Assembly (NCBI GenBank): GCA_023426005.1
Contig: JAFABO010000008.1
Location: forward strand, 1-5,615
Direction of reading: 5' to 3'
Source of the DNA: Bacillota bacterium
GTDB lineage: Bacteria; Bacillota; Clostridia; Acetivibrionales; DSM-1351
DNA length: 5,615 bases
Numbering within the stretch: the first letter of the stretch is position 1; every line of letters begins with the position of its first letter. This document shows positions 1 through 5,615 of this stretch, piece by piece. Below the pieces are notes generated by a model, which saw nothing but the letters and a program-made list of their open reading frames with translations, was not told the origin of the DNA and made no database searches. A program made the translations under genes and the position numbers.

Positions 1-565
1 CAACCTGGTAGCAGAAGGCCACCACTTCACCATTCTTGTCAAGAAAGGTTGAACGGAGCAAATAGTCATTTCCCCATTTGAGGATATCAATCATATGTTC
101 TTCTTCATTTATCTGTTTGAAGGAATCCCTGAACTCATAGAAGCCCCAGCCCAGAGTCGAAATGGTATATGCTTGCGGCAGTCCGAATTTGACATGATCT
201 CCCGCATCATGAAATCCTCCGTGGAGATCCAGTGTTCCATCGCCGTCAGGGTCAAGAACCGCCCTGTTTTTGTCAATAAATGCCTGGGAGAGGTTAGTGC
301 CCACCGAATCCTTGTTTTTGGGGATCAGGGGAACCTGACAGTCCTCAACATGGCAATCGCCCCGCCACTCAAGCTTTCCTCCCGTTATTCCGGGACCGCA
401 CTTTTCAGCATCATAAAAATATAATGATTTTTGCAGTGCTTCGGCATAATTGAAAGGAGGAGTCGAAGACGCGGCATAAACACCCGTACCTGTGAACAAA
501 GTGGCGGTAATGGCCACTGTGGTTGCAAGAGTTATTGTCTTTTGAAGATACTTTTTTAATGTCAA
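1..565 (-). CDS. Cellulosomal family 9 glycoside hydrolase, TTG start, 3' end outside window
   Basis: The first 188 residues of a secreted GH9 cellulase; the gene continues past the left edge. TTG at 565-563 is taken as the start because AAAGGAG lies eight bases upstream and the product then begins with a good signal peptide (TLKKYLQK, a hydrophobic stretch, likely cleavage after VYA at residue 31). An in-frame GTG three codons upstream overlaps the ribosome binding site and is unlikely. The mature protein opens with FNYAEALQKSLYFYDAEKCG, typical of the GH9 N-terminus, then LEWRGDCH (about 66-72) and GGFHDAGDHVKFGLPQ (116-131), where D120 and D123 match the GH9 catalytic base pair. Between these lies an extra stretch of about 25 residues (about 77-103), followed by DPDGDGTLD (105-113), which looks like a calcium-binding loop. 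EKCGP, WRG-CH and the HDAGDHVKFGLPQ context recall R. cellulolyticum Cel9M, but that enzyme lacks the insert as I remember it. Any CBM3 or dockerin would be downstream, so the family member cannot be named. It follows the GH5 gene by 119 nt. Confidence 0.9.
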   Translation of the reverse strand, partial: MTLKKYLQKTITLATTVAITATLFTGTGVYAASSTPPFNYAEALQKSLYFYDAEKCGPGITGGKLEWRGDCHVEDCQVPLIPKNKDSVGTNLSQAFIDKNRAVLDPDGDGTLDLHGGFHDAGDHVKFGLPQAYTISTLGWGFYEFRDSFKQINEEEHMIDILKWGNDYLLRSTFLDKNGEVVAFCYQV

Positions 566-573
566 AATAATCA

Positions 574-580
574 CTCCTTT
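574..580 (-). promoter_or_regulatory. Ribosome binding site that supports the TTG start of the second GH9 gene
   Basis: AAAGGAG on the minus strand lies eight bases before the TTG at 565. No in-frame ATG is nearby, and the signal peptide begins directly after this TTG, so the site decides the start. Confidence 0.8.
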
Positions 581-600
581 GCTGCTATATATTTGGACCT

Positions 601-625
601 GAAACATAACGTCCGGTTATGTTTC
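601..625 (-). repeat. 10-bp perfect stem-loop between GH5 and second GH9 gene
   Basis: gaaacataac (601-610) and gttatgtttc (616-625) are perfect reverse complements around a 5-nt loop. It sits about 60 nt after the GH5 stop codon and about 20 nt before the ribosome binding site of the next gene. On the minus strand it is followed by AGGTCC, not a T-run, so a standard terminator is unlikely for these genes; the T-rich flank is on the plus side, where there is no gene. A stabilising or processing role in the polycistronic mRNA is plausible. Confidence 0.65.
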
Positions 626-684
626 TTTATTTGATTTATTTAAATGCATCTATCACGAAATTTTTCCTGAAAGGATGCTTACAA

Positions 685-2172
685 CTACTTCCCCAGCAGC
701 AGTTGTTTGAGCAGTATCATATCGATAGCGTCAATGCTGCCGTCACTGTTCATGTCTGCTGCTGATCTGTCAATAGCTGCGCTGCCCCCCAGCAGGTACA
801 TTTTTAAGACCGCCAGATCCAGGGCATTCACCATTCCGTCACTGTTTACATCCCCGGTTTGAATTTCAGAACCGGCACCCACATGTGTACCGGTTCTTCC
901 AAGGTTAATTTTATGATCGAGTCCGATAAACTTGCCGTTTGCATTCTTCCACAGGGAACGCTGAACCAGGGCCAGCTTTTCTGTGTCTATTTCATTAAAC
1001 TCATTGCCGAGGAAAATTCCGCCCGTGTCGGCAGAGTTGGAATTCAGACACCAGAAAGTATGGCTGATTCCGGTCTCTTCTATAAAATCCGTCAAAGCAG
1101 TCATCCATTTTTCATTGAGCCCCTTGTCCATTCTGCCTCCCCATTCTCCAACCAGTACAGGAGCAATATTTTCCCCGTTGATATAGTACCAATTGGGGCT
1201 CCATACATCTCTCAGCAGGGTATCCTTGTTAAAATCCCCCTGGAACCAGGACTGCATCCAGACACTTGGTCCATAATCATGGGGGGAGTAAACGAGCTGG
1301 CTCTGACGGGAACCCAGGTTGACGGGATAATCCCTCACGCCCCGGAGATTGCCTCCCCACCAGGTATAATAGTACTTATGTTCATCCTTTTCCGCATAGG
1401 TATAGCCCTCATACGGATATGTCTCAACCCCTTCAACAACGATAAGCAGATTGGGGTTGATATCCAGGATGGCTTTTCCGGCCTTTTCAGCTTCGTACTT
1501 CCAATTGTTTTTATCCGTTGAGCCGTCCCATTTTGCGCCATCGGCTGCAGTTGGTTTCCCATACGGTTCATTGAATAGATCCATCGCAATAACGGTGTCG
1601 TCATTTTTATAGTGTTCTGCCAGCCACTTCCAGCTTGCTTCAAAATCCTCAGCTGTGAAGGAATTTCCATACCAAAGACCCGTTTGATATGAATTGGTCG
1701 TTCTATGCATATCCAGCATTACCTTCAGCCCTATTTTCTTGCAGTAGGCGATGGATGCATCAAGAATTTGAAGGGTATTCAGACCCTCCAGATCAGGATT
1801 GTAGAAAATGTTGACAGCTGTTGTTTGGGGATATATTCCCTTACGCCATTGGTTTACAAGCTGTAAGGATAATGGTACCCGCAGCAGATTAAAGCCGTTA
1901 TCTGCCGCCGTGTCAAGTATAAACTCCATTTTTTGACTCCAAATTCCGTGATAACACTCATTAGGAGTCTCAAAGCCAAACCATGCTATGCCGGTTAACC
2001 TCACCTGGTTGCCATATTTATCAAATATTTTATTTCCGCTGACATGCAGAAAATCGTCAGAGTTATCAGCCATATCCTGGGCCGAAACCATTTGAACCTG
2101 TAATATAAAAGCTATTGTAAGGATAAATGTAAAAATTATAATAGTTTTTCTCTTTTTTGCTGAGAAAGACAT
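685..2172 (-). CDS. Cellulosomal family 5 endoglucanase (GH5 subfamily 1-like) with dockerin
   Basis: Secreted endo-beta-1,4-glucanase of 495 residues, predicted to cut internal bonds of cellulose. A signal peptide occupies about 1-31 (basic KKRK, hydrophobic core, likely cleavage after VSA). The catalytic (beta/alpha)8 domain spans about 40-412 and strongly recalls the Acidothermus E1 endoglucanase (GH5_1): GIAWFGFET near 61-69, R98, DMHR with H156, DLFNEP with the acid/base E202, SPHDY with H298 and Y300, LVGEWGG with the nucleophile E343, and W374. A linker leads to a type I dockerin (about 440-494) with loops starting at D441 and D473 and recognition pairs A450-L451 and A482-I483. ATG at 2172 has AGGTGG five bases upstream, and the stop is TAG. 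It lies 31 nt after the cohesin gene, so the two are probably co-transcribed. Cel5N of R. cellulolyticum is the nearest analogue I can name from that cluster, but I cannot confirm orthology. Endoglucanase is preferred over mannanase because of the E1 likeness; substrate is inferred. Confidence 0.93.
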   Translation of the reverse strand: MSFSAKKRKTIIIFTFILTIAFILQVQMVSAQDMADNSDDFLHVSGNKIFDKYGNQVRLTGIAWFGFETPNECYHGIWSQKMEFILDTAADNGFNLLRVPLSLQLVNQWRKGIYPQTTAVNIFYNPDLEGLNTLQILDASIAYCKKIGLKVMLDMHRTTNSYQTGLWYGNSFTAEDFEASWKWLAEHYKNDDTVIAMDLFNEPYGKPTAADGAKWDGSTDKNNWKYEAEKAGKAILDINPNLLIVVEGVETYPYEGYTYAEKDEHKYYYTWWGGNLRGVRDYPVNLGSRQSQLVYSPHDYGPSVWMQSWFQGDFNKDTLLRDVWSPNWYYINGENIAPVLVGEWGGRMDKGLNEKWMTALTDFIEETGISHTFWCLNSNSADTGGIFLGNEFNEIDTEKLALVQRSLWKNANGKFIGLDHKINLGRTGTHVGAGSEIQTGDVNSDGMVNALDLAVLKMYLLGGSAAIDRSAADMNSDGSIDAIDMILLKQLLLGK

Positions 2173-2177
2173 TTATA

Positions 2178-2183
2178 CCACCT
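2178..2183 (-). promoter_or_regulatory. Ribosome binding site of the GH5 gene, within a possible hairpin
   Basis: AGGTGG on the minus strand lies five bases before the ATG at 2172. Its GTGG part can pair with a CCAC at 2202-2199, just after the stop codon of the cohesin gene, giving a 5-bp stem (accac 2177-2181 with gtggt 2199-2203). This could link GH5 translation to ribosomes finishing the upstream gene. Confidence 0.75.
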
Positions 2184-2203
2184 GCCTTTAAATATAGAGT
2201 GGT

Positions 2204-2776
2204 TTAATCAACTTTTATTCCGCCTTCTTTAAATACAGCATTGATCCTGTTAAATGCCGTATCTCCGAACGCTCCGGAAATATCGCTGGCTATTCCGGTC
2301 ACTCCTTTTTTTGCGTTCTCTTTAATCTTAAAACTTATATTTGTAATCACCCCCGGTTTTGTTACCGAATCTTTTCCGTTATTGCTGCATGCAAAAAGAA
2401 AAGTGACGGTACCGGTTTCATTGTTGATTGTATAATCAAAATCAGCTTCGCTTACAAGTGAGGCACCCGGTTTCACTTCAGCGGCTTCAAGGATGCCGGT
2501 GTCATATTTTATATTGAAATTAAAACTTCCAATACCTTTTTCAGGAATTGTATTGACACTTACGGGAATAGTTACGGTAGAACCGCCTGTTCCGTTCCCT
2601 GAACCGATTTCAATTTCCGATTCTCCTCCTGAAGCCATGATAGCGGTTGTGGCTGCCTGATTTGCACTAACATCCGAAACCCTTGCCGTTTCCGATGCAG
2701 ACATGTAATTGACCCCGAAGATTGTTATAACGCAAATACAAATTATTATCAAAATTCCTAATAATACTTTTTTCAT
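2204..2776 (-). CDS. orfX: Membrane-anchored single type I cohesin protein (OrfX-like)
   Basis: A 190-residue protein that should bind dockerin-bearing enzymes at the outer face of the cell membrane. Residues 1-3 are MKK, followed by a hydrophobic helix at about 4-23 with no clear signal peptidase site or lipobox, so it probably stays as an anchor. A Ser/Ala/Gly-rich spacer runs to about 52. The rest is one type I cohesin: the STVTIPVSV strand, the SFNFNIKYD strand, the ILEAAEVKPG turn, the GVITNISFKIK strand and the closing GAFGD and GGIKV segments. No enzyme domain, SLH domain or dockerin is present. The start at 2776 is chosen because GGAGGT sits five bases upstream; an upstream in-frame ATG at 2827 would add 17 poorly fitting residues before the anchor. 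It follows the Cel9E-like gene by 248 nt and precedes the GH5 gene by 31 nt. R. cellulolyticum has a membrane-associated one-cohesin protein, ORFXp, in the same place after cel9E. A role in enzyme display or in passing enzymes to the scaffoldin is inference. Confidence 0.9.
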   Translation of the reverse strand: MKKVLLGILIIICICVITIFGVNYMSASETARVSDVSANQAATTAIMASGGESEIEIGSGNGTGGSTVTIPVSVNTIPEKGIGSFNFNIKYDTGILEAAEVKPGASLVSEADFDYTINNETGTVTFLFACSNNGKDSVTKPGVITNISFKIKENAKKGVTGIASDISGAFGDTAFNRINAVFKEGGIKVD

Positions 2777-2781
2777 ATTTA

Positions 2782-2787
2782 ACCTCC
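2782..2787 (-). promoter_or_regulatory. Ribosome binding site that fixes the orfX-like start
   Basis: GGAGGT on the minus strand lies five bases before the ATG at 2776. It is a near-ideal Shine-Dalgarno sequence and is the reason for rejecting the longer reading from the ATG at 2827. Confidence 0.85.
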
Positions 2788-2885
2788 ATGTGCCAATTTG
2801 CCAAATGAATTGTCCTATTGGGTACACACTAAAAGTATTTTCAATGGGTTAAGTTTATTTAAATGTGCCCATGAATAGCTTTGAA

Positions 2886-2895
2886 CCGCATGCGG
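2886..2895. repeat. 10-bp palindrome ccgcatgcgg
   Basis: A perfect palindrome located five bases beyond the T-run of the terminator-like hairpin, in the gap before the cohesin gene. It could be a protein-binding half-site pair or simply chance; no known operator is recognised. Confidence 0.4.
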
Positions 2896-2899
2896 CCAC

Positions 2900-2933
2900 A
2901 AAAAAGGCAAAAAAATTTGCTTGCTGTTGCCTT
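2900..2933 (-). terminator. Terminator-like hairpin with T-run between cel9E-like and orfX-like genes
   Basis: Read on the minus strand, AAGGCAA (2933-2927) pairs with TTGCCTT (2910-2904) across a 16-nt loop and is followed by more T residues down to 2900. The stem is short, the loop large and partly U-rich, so termination is likely to be incomplete. It lies about 90 nt after the Cel9E-like stop codon and about 125 nt before the cohesin gene start. Partial termination here would lower transcription of the downstream genes relative to the enzyme gene. Confidence 0.5.
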
Positions 2934-2967
2934 ATTAGTCCACAGTGTTTTTGGTAATGCAGGACAA

Positions 2968-3007
2968 GAACTATAGAAGCCCAAATACACAAGAACTTCT
3001 ATAGTTC
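2968..3007 (-). repeat. 12-bp perfect stem-loop downstream of the Cel9E-like gene
   Basis: The arms gaactatagaag (2968-2979) and cttctatagttc (2996-3007) are perfect reverse complements separated by 16 nt. The structure begins 17 nt after the TAG stop of the Cel9E-like gene. On the minus strand no T-run follows, so it does not look like a classical rho-independent terminator. A role as an mRNA 3' stabilising or processing structure is inferred by analogy with the R. cellulolyticum cip-cel operon. Confidence 0.7.
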
Positions 3008-3024
3008 AATATCCTTAACCGAAA

Positions 3025-5615
3025 CTAGCCTTCTGCAGGGAATTTCGTGATCATGCCAAGCAGATACTGTTTATATATTGCAAAGTCAACCGCATCAATG
3101 GATTTGTCTGCATTCAGATCAGCTGCTGCAAGGTCTATTCCTGTTGAATCCTGAGTCAGCAAATACTTCTTCAATGCTGCGAAATCCAGAGCATCCTTTG
3201 CTCCGTCTTTATTCAAGTCACCGACACTTATTGTTACAACAGAACCTATCTTGGGTCCCTGTTCATCCAGATATGCGCTCATCCATGCGAGAGGAGCATT
3301 CCAGTTGATGGTTATTTCATTTGTTGACCATGATTCAATATTATCCATAAAGCATTTTTCAGCGGGCCTTACTCCCGGCTTCCAGCCTGAACCCTTAACC
3401 CAGGGGTCCTGCAAACCGGAGTTTGGACCACCTGACAGGCAGCCTGGAGGTGCTTTTGGGAAAGTATTGTCGGCCTGATATGCCCAGAAGCGGTGGTGAG
3501 GATTTTCCAACGGGTTTTCACCGTAACCGGTTACATAGCTCTGGACATTGGGATTGCGCCCCAGGATGTAGTCCATGGCAGTAACAGCGCCGTTGATATA
3601 CTTGGCATTTTGTCTGTTGCTGAATTCATAAGCATAAGACATTACAATGGCCTCATTGACAACAAAGGAGTTGGATCCCCAGGGGAAACCGGTAACAGTG
3701 GAACCGTCGAAAGGAGAAGAAATTACTTTTTCTTCGATAGGCACGCCGTAACCCTGAGCATTTTCTATGGAAATAAACTTATCTGCCGCAGCCTGTATAT
3801 TGGCTTTAGCTGTGGCTACATCAGCGGCGGGGAGACTGTTTGGCACAACAGTAAGAGTTATTGTACCCAAACCTGCCGTGTTTCCCCAGTCAAATGCACC
3901 TGTAAGGCCGTTGTCTTCGCCGCCGACCAATTCAGTGGGCATTTGGAGATAGTGGGGAGAACTCTTTATATAATTCAAATACTTGGTGTTTCCGGTAGTG
4001 GCATACAATTCACAGGCTGCCCAGTAGAAATCATCCAGAACATAATTATCTCCATAGGCACCGCCGCCCGGTCCCTGTTCCATACTTGCATAGATTGCAG
4101 GATGAGCTACGGCTGCATCCCATGCTGTTTCGGCAGCAGAGAGACATTTAGTGGCAAAAGCGGCATCATACTGCTTCCAGAGACGTGAACCCTGTGCGGC
4201 TATTGCAGCCAGATTTAATGTAGCAGCAGTACTTGGCGGCTGCAGATAACGTTTCATTGTATCCTGGTCGGGACGTACCGCAAGAGCGGTCCAGCGTTCG
4301 TCATGTGCCTTATGGTGTGCCATACCTGCCAGTTGATTCCCGGCCGGTACCTGCATATTCAATAAAGTCTTCAGATTGTAACGTGTTTCGTCAAGTATAT
4401 CCGGCCAGCCGTTTCCGCTTTCAGGTATGTTTAAGGTACCGTCTGCGAAAGGAGCAACAGCGGTATTGCCGTTTAAGTATAAAGCGCGTTCATAGGAATT
4501 CATTACGGTCCAGGTTGATATACCGCCGTTTACAACGTATTTCCCGTGGTCGCCTGCATCGTACCAACCGCCGGTGACGTCAAGGGAATAATTTGCCTTG
4601 TAATCCTTTGTGGGATCGGGCTGCAGGATATCGCTCGGATGTCCTGCGGGACGGGCCCACTGCGCCTGGTCACAGTACGGCAGCTTTATTTCTATGGCGC
4701 TTCTGTTGTGATAGAAATATTTCATTGAGTCATATTTCATCTTGGTATAGATGTCATTGCCGATAGTAAAAGGCATACTTTCTGCCGGTGTCACATCAGC
4801 GGTGGCGGCTCTCAGTTTATAGCCGGTGCCCGGAGTGGTATAGGATGAAAAATCAATAACGTGCACCTTGTCACCGGATGCGTGATCAGCACCCTTTACA
4901 GTTGATTGGCCCTGTGCAACAACGGTTCCCTGGCCGTTGACCAGCGTCCAGTTCACAGGAGCTGTCGAACCGGATACTAAAGTTGCAACCTTTGCTGAGT
5001 TGGGATAAAATCCTTCCTGGTTTAAACGGACAGCATTGGTGGGCTCGGGAATATCATCCGGATACCCTTTGAATTGTGGATCCTTTACATAAATATCATC
5101 AAATGTAAAAGTAGTAGCCTGGTAATTTTCAGGTGATACAGTATTTTTTTCAGGAGCAAGGTGGAATGCAAATTCACAATTGCTCTTTGTGCCTTTATTC
5201 ATTGTAAAGGTCTGGGTTACGGTTTTTGGTGTGTTGGCCCTTAATTCCAGGAAGTGCCATTGCTGATCCAGATTCCAATATTCATCATATGGATCTCCCT
5301 GATCGCCTATTTTGGGGTAAATCTTGCAATCCCTGTTGGCTGTGACAGTAAACTGTACAGTGTAAGTATGTCCCTGCTCGATGGTAAGACCCCTGTGACG
5401 GAATTGTAAATCCCATCTCTCCCCAGTTCCCATGGGCCCTATTTTTTCGCATTTTATTACATACTTGCCCTGATCTGTGATTTCGAAGCTTGCCTTGGCG
5501 GGGTATGATTCGACCACATGCCATGGAAGGCCTATGTTGTTGTCGAAGGTGTGGTTTCTGATAATATCTCCTGCACCTACCACTGCAAATGCAGAGGAAC
5601 TAAAAAAAACAGACA
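3025..5615 (-). CDS. cel9E: Cellulosomal family 9 cellulase, Cel9E-like (CBM4-Ig-GH9-dockerin), 5' end outside window
   Basis: Secreted beta-1,4-glucanase of the cellulosome that cleaves cellulose; the family relative Cel9E of R. cellulolyticum is described as an exo-acting, cellobiohydrolase-like enzyme. The frame is open to the window edge, and the ten complete codons upstream of the GTG at 5583 read SVFFSSSAFA, the end of a signal peptide with an AFA cleavage site. The real start therefore lies beyond 5615 and the GTG is an internal Val. Counting that Val as residue 1, I see a CBM4 carbohydrate-binding module (about 5-170), an Ig-like domain (about 183-275), a GH9 catalytic domain (about 280-773) and a type I dockerin (about 787-845). 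Catalytic features are the DAGDH motif (D342, D345), the NPHHR motif (H697), and D747 with the acid E756 in the DNIESWSTNE segment. Dockerin loops start at D789 and D822 with recognition pairs A798-L799 and A831-V832; the second loop has Lys827 where Gly is usual. The stop is TAG. The family and architecture are firm; the cel9E name rests on remembered similarity and the following orfX-like gene. Confidence 0.93.
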   Translation of the reverse strand, partial: SVFFSSSAFAVVGAGDIIRNHTFDNNIGLPWHVVESYPAKASFEITDQGKYVIKCEKIGPMGTGERWDLQFRHRGLTIEQGHTYTVQFTVTANRDCKIYPKIGDQGDPYDEYWNLDQQWHFLELRANTPKTVTQTFTMNKGTKSNCEFAFHLAPEKNTVSPENYQATTFTFDDIYVKDPQFKGYPDDIPEPTNAVRLNQEGFYPNSAKVATLVSGSTAPVNWTLVNGQGTVVAQGQSTVKGADHASGDKVHVIDFSSYTTPGTGYKLRAATADVTPAESMPFTIGNDIYTKMKYDSMKYFYHNRSAIEIKLPYCDQAQWARPAGHPSDILQPDPTKDYKANYSLDVTGGWYDAGDHGKYVVNGGISTWTVMNSYERALYLNGNTAVAPFADGTLNIPESGNGWPDILDETRYNLKTLLNMQVPAGNQLAGMAHHKAHDERWTALAVRPDQDTMKRYLQPPSTAATLNLAAIAAQGSRLWKQYDAAFATKCLSAAETAWDAAVAHPAIYASMEQGPGGGAYGDNYVLDDFYWAACELYATTGNTKYLNYIKSSPHYLQMPTELVGGEDNGLTGAFDWGNTAGLGTITLTVVPNSLPAADVATAKANIQAAADKFISIENAQGYGVPIEEKVISSPFDGSTVTGFPWGSNSFVVNEAIVMSYAYEFSNRQNAKYINGAVTAMDYILGRNPNVQSYVTGYGENPLENPHHRFWAYQADNTFPKAPPGCLSGGPNSGLQDPWVKGSGWKPGVRPAEKCFMDNIESWSTNEITINWNAPLAWMSAYLDEQGPKIGSVVTISVGDLNKDGAKDALDFAALKKYLLTQDSTGIDLAAADLNADKSIDAVDFAIYKQYLLGMITKFPAEG

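Noticed and set aside
566..684. Stem-loop at 601-625 as a rho-independent terminator for the GH5 gene
   Set aside because: On the coding strand it is followed by AGGTCC rather than a run of T.
1335..1670. Minus-strand frame of 111 codons inside the GH5 gene, and another of 79 codons at 5285-5524 inside the Cel9E-like gene
   Set aside because: Both are in other frames of long, well-supported genes and have no recognisable domain.
2777..2827. Upstream ATG at 2827 as start of the cohesin protein
   Set aside because: It would place 17 residues, including Trp-rich, uncharged stretches, ahead of the MKK-plus-hydrophobic anchor, while the ATG at 2776 has an excellent GGAGGT at the right distance.
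2777..2880. A separate promoter for the cohesin gene (TTGAAA at about 2837-2842 on the minus strand as a -35 box)
   Set aside because: At 17 bp spacing the -10 position reads CCAATA, which is a poor match, and no better pair was seen. A promoter cannot be excluded but is not supported.
3493..4188. Open reading frame of 231 codons on the plus strand, and similar plus-strand frames at 859-1521, 95-424, 3767-3952 and 4233-4577
   Set aside because: They are antisense to clearly recognisable GH9 and GH5 coding sequence, show no family motifs and have no convincing ribosome binding sites. They are shadow frames.
5581..5583. GTG at 5583 as the start of the Cel9E-like protein
   Set aside because: The frame continues upstream with FFSSSAFA, the end of a signal peptide, so the GTG codes for an internal Val near the mature N-terminus.
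1..5615. CRISPR array, tRNA, rRNA, transposase or attachment sites
   Set aside because: No regularly spaced repeats, no RNA gene structure and no transposase-like frame were seen; almost all of the window is accounted for by four cellulosome genes.

Overview
The window is a piece of a cellulosome gene cluster. All four recognisable genes lie on the minus strand and read from high to low coordinates: a dockerin-bearing family 9 cellulase whose start lies beyond the right edge, a small membrane-anchored single-cohesin protein, a dockerin-bearing family 5 endoglucanase, and the N-terminal third or so of a second family 9 cellulase cut off by the left edge. The content points to an anaerobic, cellulosome-forming clostridium (Oscillospiraceae, the Ruminiclostridium / former Clostridium cluster III group). 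The dockerin recognition pairs Ala-Leu, Ala-Ile and Ala-Val resemble the mesophilic R. cellulolyticum / R. josui type rather than the Ser-Thr type of C. thermocellum. Base composition by eye is in the mid-40s percent GC, which seems higher than I would expect for R. cellulolyticum itself, so the species is probably a relative. This is an estimate, not a computed value.

Layout in transcription order: 5615-3025, Cel9E-like enzyme (end of signal peptide, CBM4, Ig-like, GH9, dockerin). 3024-2777, a 248-nt spacer with a 12-bp perfect stem-loop, then a terminator-like hairpin with a T-run, then a 10-bp palindrome. 2776-2204, OrfX-like single type I cohesin with an N-terminal membrane anchor. 2203-2173, a 31-nt spacer holding the next ribosome binding site. 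2172-685, secreted GH5 (subfamily 1-like) endoglucanase with dockerin. 684-566, a 119-nt spacer with a 10-bp perfect stem-loop. 565-1, a TTG-started, secreted GH9 enzyme that runs off the window.

The enzymes would be exported and attached through their dockerins to cohesins, on a scaffoldin encoded elsewhere and possibly also on the membrane-bound cohesin protein encoded here. Together they give a processive or exo-acting GH9, an endo-acting GH5 and another GH9. The shared strand and short to moderate gaps suggest an operon, and the stem-loops in two gaps fit the selective RNA processing and stabilisation reported for the R. cellulolyticum cip-cel operon. The neighbourhood cel9E-orfX matches that operon, but the GH5 gene directly after orfX differs from the order I recall there. 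I found no tRNA, rRNA, CRISPR array or mobile element, and no convincing promoter. The window is best read as a variant of a known system rather than a new one; the intergenic RNA structures and the altered gene order deserve the closest look.
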